NCBI GenBank assembly: GCA_963753225.1
Contig: CAVWBQ010000014.1
Coordinates: 1 to 64,000 of the forward strand
Origin: Palsa-504 sp963753225
GTDB taxonomy: Bacteria; Actinomycetota; Actinomycetes; Streptosporangiales; Streptosporangiaceae
Direction of reading: 5' to 3'
Length of the DNA: 64,000 nucleotides
Positions 17,387 to 25,514 of the stretch are shown piece after piece. Each line of letters starts with the position of its first letter. Position 1 is the first letter of the stretch. The notes below the pieces were generated by a model that saw only the letters and a program-made list of their open reading frames with translations, did no database searches and was not told the origin of the DNA. The position numbers and the translations under genes were made by a program.

Positions 17387-17475
17387 GCCTGCCTAGCACG
17401 TACAGCTAATGTGTGGTTAGAGGAAGTATCCGCCCAGATACTAATCACACAGTGGGCTGGTAATCATACTTACAG
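17387..17475 (-). repeat. Dispersed ~70-bp repeat, copy C
   Basis: On the minus strand: TGTGATTAGTATCTGGGCGG, then ATACTTCCTCTAACCACACA, then TTAGCTGTACGTGCTAGGC. It keeps the conserved TAA after the Leu codon but has diverged at the outer end, where the GACTAGACGAC block is replaced. A GTAATCATA lies 19 bp from CTAATCACA. It occupies the 320-bp gap between the GNAT and monooxygenase genes, which otherwise shows nothing recognisable. Confidence 0.5.
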
Positions 17476-17509
17476 GCCTGAGGCCGACCGTATGGTGCTG
17501 TCGCGGCCG

Positions 17510-18715
17510 TTAGCCCGCGTCGCCGGGGCGGGCTGCCGCCGGGGGTTGCCAGCCGTAGATGGGGGCGAGGCTGCGGAGCGCGGCTCCCGGCGCGAGCTTG
17601 CCTGTCAGCCGTGCCACCGTGTTGCGGAAGGCGACGGCGGGAGGCGAGGCCCACGTCGTCATGGTGGCGGCACGGCGCGACCAGCGGACGACGTCGTTGG
17701 TGCGCGGCAGCCTGTCAGCGGTGTAGCGGGCCAGCATCGTGGTTACCGCGTCCGGTTCTGTTCCTGCGGCAAGCCGGGAGATGACCGCGGCGTCTTCGAG
17801 TGCCTGGCATGCGCCCTGGCCGAGGTTCGGGGTCATGGGGTGGGCGGCGTCGCCGAGCAGGGCGGCCCGGCCGCGGTGGAAGGACGGCAGCGGCGCGGCG
17901 AGCTCGGCGACATCATGGCGGAGCACGTCCTGCGGCCTGGCGATCGCGAGCAGCGCGGGGATCGGCTCGTGCCATGTGCCGAAGAGCCTGACCAGCTCGG
18001 CGAGCTCGTCGCCGGCGCGCGCGCCGGGGGCGGCAGGCGCGGCGGCGTAGCAGTAGACCCGCCCGTCGGACAGCGGCATGACGCCGAAGACGGTGCCGCG
18101 TCCCCAGCTCTCCGCCATGGGGAACCGTCCGGTCACGGGTCCTGTGAGCAGGCGCCAGGTGGTGAACCCCGCGTAGCGGAGCCCCGGATGGCCGGGAAAC
18201 AGCGCTGGGCGCGTTCCGGAGCCGATCCCGTCGGCAGCCACGACAAGGTCGGCATCCAGCTCGCCCGCCGTGGTGGCCACGCGCCCTCCCGCCGTTCCGC
18301 TCTGCCCTGCCTTCTCGCCGGGCTCGACGGACGTCACCTCAGTTGACAGCGAGAGCATCCCGCCGGGAACGCGAGCCGCCAGCGCGTCGATCACGGCCGT
18401 CCGGGGCAGCAGGATGACCGGGTCCCCGAACCTTTCCGAGATCATCCGGCCGGTCGTGCTGCGCATCAGCCACCGGCCGTCGGACCGGCGGATGCCCACT
18501 TCCTGCGGAACTGCCAGGCCTCGGAGCCCGTCCCCGGCACCGATCGCGTCCAGTGCCCGCAGTCCGTTGGGAGCCAGCGCAAGGGCAGCCCCGACCGGCT
18601 CAAGCGACGCCGCGCGCTCGCAGACGATGACGTCCCAGCCAGCCAGGCGCAGCCCTGATGCCGCCGCCAGACCGCCGATCCCCGCACCGATCACAACCGC
18701 CCGCGCTCGTGTCAC
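17510..18715 (-). CDS. FAD-dependent aromatic-type monooxygenase
   Basis: A 401-aa protein with all three class A flavoprotein monooxygenase signatures: the FAD dinucleotide motif VVIGAGIGGLAAASGL at 8-23, the DG motif ADLVVAADGIGSGTRPAL about 155-172, and the GD motif ALLGDAAHPMTPNLGQGACQ about 285-305. The length is normal for UbiH/PhzS-like enzymes. It hydroxylates a small molecule using NAD(P)H and O2, in the cytosol; the substrate is unknown. A small inverted repeat 31 bp upstream (18746-18758) may be its operator. Confidence 0.9.
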   Translation of the reverse strand: MTRARAVVIGAGIGGLAAASGLRLAGWDVIVCERAASLEPVGAALALAPNGLRALDAIGAGDGLRGLAVPQEVGIRRSDGRWLMRSTTGRMISERFGDPVILLPRTAVIDALAARVPGGMLSLSTEVTSVEPGEKAGQSGTAGGRVATTAGELDADLVVAADGIGSGTRPALFPGHPGLRYAGFTTWRLLTGPVTGRFPMAESWGRGTVFGVMPLSDGRVYCYAAAPAAPGARAGDELAELVRLFGTWHEPIPALLAIARPQDVLRHDVAELAAPLPSFHRGRAALLGDAAHPMTPNLGQGACQALEDAAVISRLAAGTEPDAVTTMLARYTADRLPRTNDVVRWSRRAATMTTWASPPAVAFRNTVARLTGKLAPGAALRSLAPIYGWQPPAAARPGDAG

Positions 18716-18745
18716 CCTAGCGCCCCGTCCGGCTCGATACTTCTA

Positions 18746-18758
18746 CTACAGCCTGTAG
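18746..18758. promoter_or_regulatory. Candidate operator upstream of the monooxygenase gene
   Basis: CTACA-GCC-TGTAG, an inverted repeat with 5-bp arms, lies about 31 bp upstream of the monooxygenase start, where a repressor of the TetR or MarR kind would bind. No such regulator is encoded next to it, so the assignment is weak. Confidence 0.25.
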
Positions 18759-18825
18759 CATAACGTGGACGACCATGGCATCTCCAGACGGGTACCACCA
18801 ATTCGACTGGAGCGACACCCGATAA

Positions 18826-18857
18826 GGAAGAAGTCCGTGGTTCAAGTCCGGGCCCGG
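18826..18857 (+). repeat. tRNA 3'-end-like fragment, copy 2
   Basis: GGAAGAAGTCCGTGGTTCAA continuing to GTCC at 18849 is identical, bar one base, to 16220-16243. The T-stem is imperfect here (CGTGG versus CCGGG), so it is not a functional tRNA. Together the two fragments bracket 2.6 kb containing the GNAT and FAD monooxygenase genes, the geometry of att sites of a small integrated element. No integrase is present between them. Confidence 0.35.
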
Positions 18858-18977
18858 CTGTCAGGCCTCTGGAACGCCGATGCGGCGGGCTAAGGCGCGG
18901 AGTCCAGGAAGGGACCCGGCGCCCGTCTGCTCGCAGGGGCTCGGGTTTGCCCCACTGGTGGTAGGCCCGGGCGCGGC

Positions 18978-19385
18978 TCAGGCGCTGGCCCCGATCGTGA
19001 CGACGTCCTTGCGAGGACGCCCGCGGGAGCGCTTATGCGGCACGATCGCGCCGCTCATCAGCAACTCGCCGCCCCAGACGCCCCAGGGCTCCCTGCGCTC
19101 CAGCGCGCCGGCCAGGCAGGCCAGCCTGGCCCGGCATCCCCGGCACATCGCCTTCGCCTGCTCCACGTCCTGCGGAGACTCGGCGAAGAACAGCTCCGGA
19201 TCCTCCGTGCACGGCAGGACCAGGCTCAGCCCCGTAGCGTCCTGCCCGCCGACGATGGCATCGCGCCACTGCACGGGTGCCATCACCTCGGCGGCCAACC
19301 CGCCGAGCTGGGCATCGGCCGCCCGGATCCCGGCCGTGCTCTTGCCGCGTTCGGCCTGGTAGACGCCGTAGTAGGAATTGACCAT
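18978..19385 (-). CDS. whiB7: WhiB7-like iron-sulfur transcription factor
   Basis: 135 aa from ATG 19385 (MVNSYYGVYQ), chosen because GGGAGG lies 5 nt upstream. The four iron-sulfur Cys are C59, C81, C84 and C90 in the spacing C-x21-C-x2-C-x5-C, followed by the WhiB turn EPWGVWGGE (99-107) and an AT-hook RGRPRK (121-126). The AT-hook is the mark of WhiB7, which binds SigA and switches on intrinsic resistance genes when ribosomes stall. The N-terminal ~45 residues are longer than in Mycobacterium WhiB7. The leader upstream has no visible attenuator that I can define. Confidence 0.82.
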   Translation of the reverse strand: MVNSYYGVYQAERGKSTAGIRAADAQLGGLAAEVMAPVQWRDAIVGGQDATGLSLVLPCTEDPELFFAESPQDVEQAKAMCRGCRARLACLAGALERREPWGVWGGELLMSGAIVPHKRSRGRPRKDVVTIGASA

Positions 19386-19585
19386 CATCGCCTCCCGCCG
19401 GGTCCATGTGAGGTCCCGCGATCGCCGCCAGGTACCAGACTCGCCGTAAGCCCGCCGCTGCCGCATCAGGCAAATGCCATACCTTCGCCGCCGCGCGGCC
19501 TTACCAGCGCCTAAGGCGGTGTGGAACCTGCTCCTGATGCACCGGAGGCGACGCGTACCGGGGCCGCCGTCACGACGGCGGCCCC

Positions 19586-20018
19586 TTACCGGCGGGTGTA
19601 CTGCGCGATGATCACGCCCTTGGTGGTCGTGACGCTGCTGGTGAGCTCGAACTCGGTCAGCGGTCGGTCAGGCCGGCGGCGTGCAGGCTTCGCACCAGCG
19701 ACACGCTGCCGATGATCCCCACGTCCCCGCCCGGCTGGGCCTTCAGTTCGGCCACCGTGCCCGCCGCGTCGCCGCGCAGCAGGACCGAGTTCTGCCACGC
19801 ATCCGCATCCTTCAGGGTCCTCGAGACGACGTATTTGGTGGTCGCGTTCATGCGCGCGGTGACGGGGTTGCCGTCGGTCCGGCGTCCCCATGCGGCGGTG
19901 AAGTCCTGCCAGGTGCGGCGGCCGAGCAGCATGTCCCCCGGTCTGGTCATGGCCTTGGCCATCTCGCGGCTCATCACCTCATCGTCGTGACCCACATCGT
20001 GACCGTGATCGAACGCAT
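19586..20018 (-). pseudogene. Dihydrofolate-reductase-like (RibD C-terminal) protein, frameshifted
   Basis: The start MRSITVTMWV at 20018 has AAGGGA upstream, but this frame ends within about 15 codons. The middle lies in another frame (MAKAMTRPGDMLLGRRTWQD, then TKYVVSRTL, VGIIGSVSLVRSLHAAGL) and the end in a third (RPLTEFELTSSVTTTKGVII, stop at 19586). The pieces in order match the DHFR-like reductases common in actinomycetes. The substrate-loop part after the start is deleted. It is a decayed gene. Confidence 0.7.
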
Positions 20019-20187
20019 GGACCTGTTCCCTTCCGTGCCGCGGGCCGCCCTGGCGCCTGGCGCGGCCCTGTCACCTCTTACACGGACGGCCGGCGGCGAA
20101 ATCGACACTGGCACGCGGTGCTATCGGAGGCCGTGGGCGGTTGGGGCCGAACGGGTGGTGGTGCACGCCTCGCGCAGGGCGAATGCT

Positions 20188-20376
20188 CTACCTGGAGGTG
20201 CGCTCGGCTGCCTTGAGTTGTTCGGCGAAGTAGCGCCAGACCGCGGGGGTGAAGCGGAGGACCCGGCCCGTTCGGTCCTTAGTGTCGCGGACCATGATGC
20301 GGTCCCGCACCGTGACCTCGACGCAGTTGGCCTGGGAACCCGAGTAACTGGACTTCTTCCACGCCGGTTCATGCAT
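20188..20376 (-). CDS. DUF397 protein, partner of the XRE-DUF5753 regulator
   Basis: A 62-aa protein with the DUF397 signature WKKSSYSGSQANCVEV near the N-terminus and a VRDTKDRTGRVLRFTPAVWRYF second half. The ATG at 20376 lies inside the last codons of the upstream regulator gene (8-nt overlap), so the two are translationally coupled. In Streptomyces such pairs are called Scr-type and behave like toxin-antitoxin-like or developmental switches; their molecular action is not settled. Confidence 0.88.
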   Translation of the reverse strand: MHEPAWKKSSYSGSQANCVEVTVRDRIMVRDTKDRTGRVLRFTPAVWRYFAEQLKAAERTSR

Positions 20377-21184
20377 CGGCTAGCTCACTCCTGATCTGCT
20401 GTATCAGGTGGACGGACTCGCGGCGCGGCAGAGCCGCTGCCCTGATTATGTTAATGATCATCATCAGGTCACCGACCTCGTTCGCCGACTCTACGATCCT
20501 GCCTCCCCCGTTGCACTCGGTGTATGCCACCGACGAGGCGCCGTCGAAGTCGTAGACCAGGATCGGGCCGTCCGTCCCCGGGTGGTCGCTGGCCGTAAAC
20601 GGCAGGATCTGGACGACCACGCCCGGCTCGCGCGCCAGTGCGGTCAGCTTGTCAAGCTGGTCGCGCATGATCGCGGGGCTACCGACCACATGCCGCAGGA
20701 CGCCCTCGTGCAGGACGTGCCAGAGTACCGGCGGGTGCTCTCGGTTGAGGATGGCCTGGCGCTCGAGGCGAGCGCTGACCGCGCGGTCGATGGCCGCGCT
20801 GGTGTCCTGCGGCCTGCCCGCGCTGATGACCGCCCGGGCGTAGTCCTCGGTCTGCAGCAGGCCGGGGACGACGCGCATCTCCCACTCGTGGATTCGGATG
20901 GCGGTGGCTTCCAGCTCGATGACCGGGGCGAAGTACGAGGGCCAGACCTCGCGGGCGACCAGGTCGCGCATGGTGGCGAAGGTGCCGGGGGTCCGGAAGA
21001 TCGTGTCGCAGTGCTGGGCGAAGTCGGCGGTGGGGGTTTTGTCCATCGTCTCGATGCCGCTTACCAGCGAGGCGGAGTAGCCAAGCTTTTCTGCCGCCTC
21101 TACCTGGGTCCAGCCCATCTGCTGCCGCCACGCTCTGAGCTGGGAGGCGAACGCGGTCAGCGAGGTTGTCATCATCCCGGACAC
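20369..21184 (-). CDS. XRE-family HTH regulator with DUF5753 (Scr1-like)
   Basis: 271 aa from GTG 21184, with GGTGGAG 5 nt upstream; ATG 21177 is the alternative. The HTH is at residues about 10-65 (LRAWRQQMGWTQVEAAEKLG, SASLVSGIETMDKTP). The DUF5753 domain follows with the family marks VVPGLLQTEDYARAVI, RQAILNREHPPVLWHVLHEG and LRHVVGSPAIMRDQL. It is a cytosolic DNA-binding regulator that probably controls its own operon with the downstream DUF397 gene. Broken relatives lie at 34534 and 41010 and another intact pair at 56797-57797. Confidence 0.9.
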   Translation of the reverse strand: MSGMMTTSLTAFASQLRAWRQQMGWTQVEAAEKLGYSASLVSGIETMDKTPTADFAQHCDTIFRTPGTFATMRDLVAREVWPSYFAPVIELEATAIRIHEWEMRVVPGLLQTEDYARAVISAGRPQDTSAAIDRAVSARLERQAILNREHPPVLWHVLHEGVLRHVVGSPAIMRDQLDKLTALAREPGVVVQILPFTASDHPGTDGPILVYDFDGASSVAYTECNGGGRIVESANEVGDLMMIINIIRAAALPRRESVHLIQQIRSELADA

Positions 21185-21334
21185 GGCATCTCCACCTGGG
21201 TTCACGAATCTCCGCCGTCCACGCCGCGGGCTGCACTTATGTACGGTGCGTACTGGCTTGCTTCCTAACGGTAGTCTCAAGCTGGAAGGTTGGGTGGTGA
21301 GATTGGTTAGGTCGTTTCGTCGCGAGGGTTCCTG

Positions 21335-21541
21335 ATGACTATCGAGCAACCGCCGCATCCGGTGCATGCGCTGACTACATACGAGCTTCGGAACTACCGG
21401 CGGGAGCTGGAGCAGTCGCTGGGCGCGCTGCCGGAGCATGGGGCGGTGCGCGTGGTCCTGCAGCAGCGCCTGGCCCAGGTCCTCGCCGAGCAGGACTCGC
21501 GGAATCGCCTGCACCAGGCCAATGGACGGAAACTGCTGTAG
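21335..21541 (+). CDS. Small conserved-looking protein (68 aa)
   Basis: MTIEQPPHPVHALTTYELRN with a mainly helical remainder (RRELEQSLGALPEHGAVRVV). The ATG at 21335 has GAGGG 6 nt upstream. It is divergent from the XRE gene and 75 nt ahead of the phosphotransferase gene, with which it may be cotranscribed. No known domain. A coiled-coil-prone small protein of this kind could be a partner of the regulator, but that is a guess. Confidence 0.6.
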   Translation: MTIEQPPHPVHALTTYELRNYRRELEQSLGALPEHGAVRVVLQQRLAQVLAEQDSRNRLHQANGRKLL

Positions 21542-21616
21542 GACCCCTGGCGTCGCTAGAATCGCCGCAGGCTCAGCCTCGCCGGGCTGGGTCTGCGGCC
21601 CTTCGCTGGGGGGAGC

Positions 21617-22429
21617 GTGCGCCATACCGACTGGGACGAACTCGAGGCGCCGGTGCGCCTCGCTATCGAGGCGCGCACGGGTCGGGTGCGTGCCGTCCGC
21701 ACCGTTAACGCGGGGCTGAACTCGCAGCTCGCTGTGGTTCTTGATTCCGATGCAGGCTGGGTGTTCGTTAAGGGGCTTCGCGTCGATCATCCTGGGGTGG
21801 TTCGGCAGGGCCGCGAGGCGATGATCAACCCGTATGTGCGTGCGGTCGCGCCGCGGCTTGAGTGGCACCAGCAAGCCGCGGGCTGGGACTTGCTGGCCTT
21901 CGAGTACATCGACGGCGCCCGCCATGCCGATTACCGGCCTGGCTCTCCTGACCTGCCGCGTGTCATTTCTGTCCTGCACGATCTCGCCGCGGTCAGCTGC
22001 CCAGACCTACCGGTGAAGCGGGCCCGGCAGCGGTGGGCTGCATACGTCGATCGTGAGGCCGACCTGGACCTGCTCGACGGTGATGCGATGCTGCACACCG
22101 ACTTCAACCCGGTGAATATCCTGCTTGGCGCGGATCGGGTGTGGATCATCGACTGGGCATGGCCCACCCGCGGCGCGGCGTTTATCGACGCGGCCTGCTT
22201 CCTGATCAGGGCGATGGCGGCCGGTCATAGTGCCAGTCAGGCCGAGGCGCTGGTTACAGAGTGCCCAGGCTGGCAGGCAGCCCTGTCCGCCGCTATTGAC
22301 GTCTTCGCCTTGGCCAGCGCGCGGCTCTACGACGAGGTCGCCCGCCAGGACCCTCAGCCGTTCAAGCAATGCCTGGCTTCAGTCGCCGACGCTTGGGTCC
22401 GCCACCGAGACCCGCGGCCGCGTTCATAG
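21617..22429 (+). CDS. Aminoglycoside-phosphotransferase-fold kinase
   Basis: A 270-aa protein with the APH kinase core: the catalytic loop LHTDFNPVNILL (about 159-170) and the metal-binding IDWAWP (about 177), both as in APH/choline-kinase-like enzymes. The N-terminal lobe is short (VRHTDWDELEAPVRLAI onward, Lys in WVFVKGLR as possible ATP-binding Lys). The GTG start is preceded very closely by GGGGGGAGC. It phosphorylates a small molecule; an antibiotic substrate is possible but not shown. Three partial copies occur in the window (10086, 32063, 38470), making it the most fragmented family here. Confidence 0.8.
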   Translation: MRHTDWDELEAPVRLAIEARTGRVRAVRTVNAGLNSQLAVVLDSDAGWVFVKGLRVDHPGVVRQGREAMINPYVRAVAPRLEWHQQAAGWDLLAFEYIDGARHADYRPGSPDLPRVISVLHDLAAVSCPDLPVKRARQRWAAYVDREADLDLLDGDAMLHTDFNPVNILLGADRVWIIDWAWPTRGAAFIDAACFLIRAMAAGHSASQAEALVTECPGWQAALSAAIDVFALASARLYDEVARQDPQPFKQCLASVADAWVRHRDPRPRS

Positions 22430-22792
22430 GGCTCGGAGGCAATCTCGAAGCCGGCGTAGTAATGCCTGCTGTGCGGATCTGGCTTCCAGTTCGCACCAGA
22501 CGACCTTGCCGGGTGGCTCTCGAGTGCGGTACCAGTCCCAGCGGGAACTCAGCGCCGCCACCAGGAACAGGCCGCGGCCTCCCTCCTCCTGAAGGTCTGG
22601 GGTGCCGTCTTCGGTGAGATCTTTGGGTGCGGGCGGCTCCGGGTCGGCATCCCAGACTTCGACCAGGACGCTGGCGCTGTCGCTCGACAATTGAAGGCGG
22701 ATGGCCGCTTGCTGCTGGCCGGCCGTGGCGTTGACGGCGTTGGTCACCAGTTCGGAGACCGGGAGTTCGATGTCCACGGCCAGGTCGTTCAA
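22424..22792 (-). CDS. HATPase_c_2 anti-sigma/regulatory kinase-like protein
   Basis: It has the Bergerat ATP-binding signature LPVSELVTNAVNA (N box) and GGRGLFLVAALSSRWDWY (G2 region), as in RsbW/SpoIIAB-like proteins of actinomycetes. The start given is TTG 22792, but the same frame upstream to about 22870 is clearly homologous too (LPTAVPCARLHARHLWEWGL), and an in-frame TAG at about 22884 blocks anything longer. So the true start is probably a non-ATG codon near 22850, or the 5' end is damaged. It would bind ATP and act on a sigma factor or on an anti-anti-sigma partner. The C-terminus overlaps the convergent phosphotransferase gene by 6 nt. Confidence 0.7.
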   Translation of the reverse strand: MNDLAVDIELPVSELVTNAVNATAGQQQAAIRLQLSSDSASVLVEVWDADPEPPAPKDLTEDGTPDLQEEGGRGLFLVAALSSRWDWYRTREPPGKVVWCELEARSAQQALLRRLRDCLRAL

Positions 22793-23193
22793 TCCCCACT
22801 CCCACAGGTGCCTAGCGTGGAGGCGGGCGCAGGGTACGGCGGTCGGCAGGGCGCCCGGTTCGAGGTAGCTGCGTAGCGGCTACTGACCCGGACACGGCCT
22901 GCCAGCTGGGCGTGCAGTTCATCAGCCTTGTCCTGCGCCACTTCCATGGCTCGCAACGTGCGGGGAACGTCCCTCGGGAGATTGGCCGTCGTAGCAACCC
23001 AGTCTCTTGCTACCTCGTGCTGAACTACGAGCCTCCTTTGTTCAGGTTGGAGCTTCCCAGGCCGCGTGACCTCAGCCAACGCCTCGCGGCCCGCGGAGTC
23101 CCGAATAGTGTGGGTACCTTCGGCCTCGTCGCCTGCGACCAGCGGCCGCTGTTCGCTCCGTACATATCGGCCCCATGCCGAAACGCGGTCCAA
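22789..23193 (-). CDS. Possible protein upstream of the HATPase gene
   Basis: A 134-aa frame from TTG 23193. The middle (LRAMEVAQDKADELHAQLAG) is helical and protein-like, but the last ~35 codons run over the region that must encode the HATPase N-terminus in another frame. Only one of these can be right there. It also overlaps an opposite-strand frame. No domain recognised. A genuine gene may have been joined to the HATPase gene by a frameshift. Confidence 0.3.
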   Translation of the reverse strand: MDRVSAWGRYVRSEQRPLVAGDEAEGTHTIRDSAGREALAEVTRPGKLQPEQRRLVVQHEVARDWVATTANLPRDVPRTLRAMEVAQDKADELHAQLAGRVRVSSRYAATSNRAPCRPPYPAPASTLGTCGSGD

Positions 23194-23298
23194 CTCGTCG
23201 ACGCCACTTTGGCTGTCGCCCTCAGCAACGGCGACAGCGATGACCAGATCGCCCGCTATGCCGACATCATTGCCTCGGAGGCACGCCGATGGGCCTGA
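22912..23298 (+). CDS. Possible small gene ahead of the DnaQ-like gene
   Basis: A 128-aa frame. Only its last third looks strongly coding, with high third-position GC and the stretch VQLVDATLAVALSNGDSDDQ through IARYADIIASEARRWA. Its stop overlaps the start of the exonuclease-like gene (23289), as in operons. The front part conflicts with the opposite-strand frame at 22789-23193, so the real start is probably near 23170. Function unknown. Confidence 0.3.
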   Translation: MQFISLVLRHFHGSQRAGNVPREIGRRSNPVSCYLVLNYEPPLFRLELPRPRDLSQRLAARGVPNSVGTFGLVACDQRPLFAPYISAPCRNAVQLVDATLAVALSNGDSDDQIARYADIIASEARRWA

Positions 23299-23789
23299 GC
23301 CAAGATCCGGAGTTCCGGGCCACCACGTTCGTGGTCATTGACTTCGAGACAACAACACCATCCGGCGCGCGGCCCGAGCCAATTGACGTCGCGGCCCTCT
23401 GGTTGCACGCCCGGGACGGAGTGCCAGTCCGGACAGGCCGCCGATTCCAGGCACTGATCAGGCCCCCGGCGCACGCCCCAGTTTCAGCCTCCGACACATA
23501 TCAGACGGGCATTACCCCCGTGATGGTGGCCAGTCAGCCCGCCGCGTCGCAGATACCGGTGCCTGCTGGCCGTCATCGCGCCATGCCCGACGTGGAGGTG
23601 ACCGCTACGTTGTTCACCCGGATCCTCGCCGACGGGATAACGCGAAACGCCTGGCGGACGGTTGCTGACCTGCGACGACTGGGTGGCTTTCGGCCCAGGG
23701 CGACCAGGCCCATTCAGGACGTCCTTTTGACTTATAAAGCCGACGGCAGACCTGATCCTGACCTTCAGGTAACTGATGATGCACCCTGA
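23289..23789 (+). CDS. DnaQ-like 3'-5' exonuclease fold, internally deleted
   Basis: A 166-aa protein. The ExoI motif FVVIDFETTTPSG with its two acidic residues is at 14-26, and the ExoIII-like end RHRAMPDVEVTATLFTRIL (about 98-116) keeps the H-x4-D of DEDDh exonucleases. The ExoII motif and about 60-80 residues between are missing: the chain passes from SDTYQTGITPVMVASQPAAS directly to the ExoIII region. It therefore probably has no nuclease activity. ATG 23289 has GGAGG 6 nt upstream. It overlaps the following kinase-like gene by 14 nt. Confidence 0.65.
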   Translation: MGLSQDPEFRATTFVVIDFETTTPSGARPEPIDVAALWLHARDGVPVRTGRRFQALIRPPAHAPVSASDTYQTGITPVMVASQPAASQIPVPAGRHRAMPDVEVTATLFTRILADGITRNAWRTVADLRRLGGFRPRATRPIQDVLLTYKADGRPDPDLQVTDDAP

Positions 23790-24564
23790 AATCTCCTGTT
23801 GCCGTGGGCCGCTGGTTTCAGTTGAAGGAATCAGTGGCGCCGGGAAGACCTATCTCACCCGGATGCTGGCCGCGACCCAGGTCAAATACGAGGCTGCCCC
23901 GGTGATAATAGAGGGCTTCTCAGGCCGCCAGCGATCGGGTCGTCGGAATCTAGGCGGCGACCTACTGACGGTCCTGGTCAACGCATCTGGCGATGACAAA
24001 TTTCTCCGTAGCGGCTCTCCGGCGGCGGATACGCTGTTGCTGCTGGCCATCAAGATGTATGACTACGAAACCAGCATCCCGCACCTAGCCAGCGGGCAGG
24101 TTGTCATCGAGGGCCGGAGTCTCTATACCACGGCTGTTTATCAGTCGATCATCCTCTGCCCTGGCGATGCCGAAGCGTTCGTCCAGGCATGTGAGATCCT
24201 TGAGATGGCGTCGGAGTGGCGGCCCCTGCCCGACCTGACTATCTTGGTCACCGATGACCCAGCAGCGGCGATCGACCGGGCTGAACGCCGCGACGACCGA
24301 ACCGTCTCGGACGAGGAACGCCGAATACACTTCCGCGCCGCCGCCCTGTACGAGCATCTCGCCGCCGAGGATCCCGCGCGCATCCAAGTCCTGGATCGCC
24401 GCATCCAGGACAATCCCGCCGCGCTGAATTCGATGCAGGACTGGATTAGCCGGGCGCGCGACCGAATCGGTTGCCTACCGGAACCCTGGGCAATGTGCAG
24501 ATGCTGTACTGGCCCCTGCCGATTCCGCGGCACGTCAGCTGCCACAGCAACTCCCGGTACGTGA
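23776..24564 (+). CDS. dTMP-kinase-like P-loop nucleotide kinase
   Basis: A 262-aa protein. Walker A is VEGISGAGKTYLTRML (GISGAGKT at 18-25). The segment GQVVIEGRSLYTTAVYQSII matches the DRY/DRSxxSxxAYQ region of thymidylate kinases, and ILVTDDPAAAIDRAERRDDR is the LID-like arm. The last ~30 residues (Cys-rich, MCRCCTGPCRFRG) look out of frame, so the C-terminus is probably altered by a small indel near 24475. It likely phosphorylates a nucleotide or a related small molecule. It is coupled to the upstream DnaQ-like gene. Confidence 0.7.
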   Translation: MMHPEISCCRGPLVSVEGISGAGKTYLTRMLAATQVKYEAAPVIIEGFSGRQRSGRRNLGGDLLTVLVNASGDDKFLRSGSPAADTLLLLAIKMYDYETSIPHLASGQVVIEGRSLYTTAVYQSIILCPGDAEAFVQACEILEMASEWRPLPDLTILVTDDPAAAIDRAERRDDRTVSDEERRIHFRAAALYEHLAAEDPARIQVLDRRIQDNPAALNSMQDWISRARDRIGCLPEPWAMCRCCTGPCRFRGTSAATATPGT

Positions 24565-24589
24565 CCCGGTGGATGACCCTGCCTGCTGG

Positions 24590-25129
24590 TCAATCCGCCG
24601 CAGCGGCGGCGAGTGGCGCCAGGATGGCTGGGCCGGACAGGCTGGTGGCATCCAGATCCCTGATGCAAGAGAACAACACTGAAGCCAGCAACCGCGCGTC
24701 TTCGAACATCGGAAGCACTGCCACCTCATCCGCGGTATGCCAGGCAAAGGGATGCGCTGGCCGCGTCGCCGACCGCGGGTCGGAGGCCACGCCCACCCAC
24801 ACGTGGTCAACGTGTACATGCCCGGCAGCAAGATGATTGTCGGCTGGCACCTGCATCTCGGTGATCCACCACGGCAAGGGAACCCGCGCATGGGTAGGCG
24901 GGAACCCGGCAGGCAGGGCGGGGGCCGGCGGTTCCAGCAGACGGACTTCCGCAAGCCCGGTCTCTTCTTGCACCTCCCGGACAGCGGCCTCGGCCTGCGA
25001 TTCGTGCTCCTCTACGTGCCCGCCCGGGCAGGCGAACACGCCCATCCGCGGATGCTCGACAAGCCCCAACCGCCACCCATCTGGGAAATTGCAGAAAACG
25101 AACGCCCCCGCCGTCGCATGCTTAATCAC
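24590..25129 (-). CDS. NUDIX hydrolase
   Basis: 179 aa from GTG 25129 (VIKHATAGAFVF), the normal family start; the frame also opens at 25207. The Nudix box GHVEEHESQAEAAVREVQEE continuing TGL fits Gx5Ex7REUXEEXGU exactly (G37, E43, R51 to L59). Such enzymes hydrolyse a nucleoside diphosphate linked to another group. It converges with the kinase-like gene, 25 nt apart, and belongs to the same nucleotide-handling cassette. Substrate unknown. Confidence 0.85.
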   Translation of the reverse strand: MIKHATAGAFVFCNFPDGWRLGLVEHPRMGVFACPGGHVEEHESQAEAAVREVQEETGLAEVRLLEPPAPALPAGFPPTHARVPLPWWITEMQVPADNHLAAGHVHVDHVWVGVASDPRSATRPAHPFAWHTADEVAVLPMFEDARLLASVLFSCIRDLDATSLSGPAILAPLAAAAAD

Positions 25130-25363
25130 ATTACCGTCCCGAGCCAGCCCAGACTTTCCGCCCAGCGAGCGCTGCTTGCCGCCTCGCACTCGAAGAGAGT
25201 CCCACAACTAGCACCATGAACGAGGGCGACACGCCGCGCCTGTAGCCTCGCTAGTGCCGAGACCGGCAACGCCCATTCCACCGCAACCGATGCGACTCTA
25301 GGCCGAAGCCTGATCCGCCGGTGCTGCGGCACTCAGGCGTGGGCAGGGGCTTGAGTACGATGC

Positions 25364-25444
25364 GCCGCGACGTTCCGCGCGGGGGCTCCGCCAAGAACCC
25401 TCAGCAGCTGGTACGTCCCGGACAGTGAGACGGTTCAACCTGAT
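25364..25444. repeat. 81-bp dispersed repeat, copy 1
   Basis: Identical to 38154-38234 except at two positions; it begins GCCGCGACGTTCCGCGCGGG and ends GACGGTTCAACCTGAT. In both places it immediately precedes chimeric, truncated gene fragments. One frame reads a plausible protein tail (PRGGSAKNPQQLVRPGQ, stop), so it could be the end of a mobile gene. Nature unknown. Confidence 0.6.
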
Positions 25445-25514
25445 ACGTGTCAGCTATCCCGTTCGCCCGCATCGGCGAATTGCTCGCCGACCGTCCGGTG
25501 CTGCTCATATAGCA

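Noticed and set aside
18746..18758. Firm operator assignment for a TetR regulator
   Set aside because: A 5-bp-arm dyad alone is common by chance and no regulator gene is adjacent; kept only as a low-confidence site.
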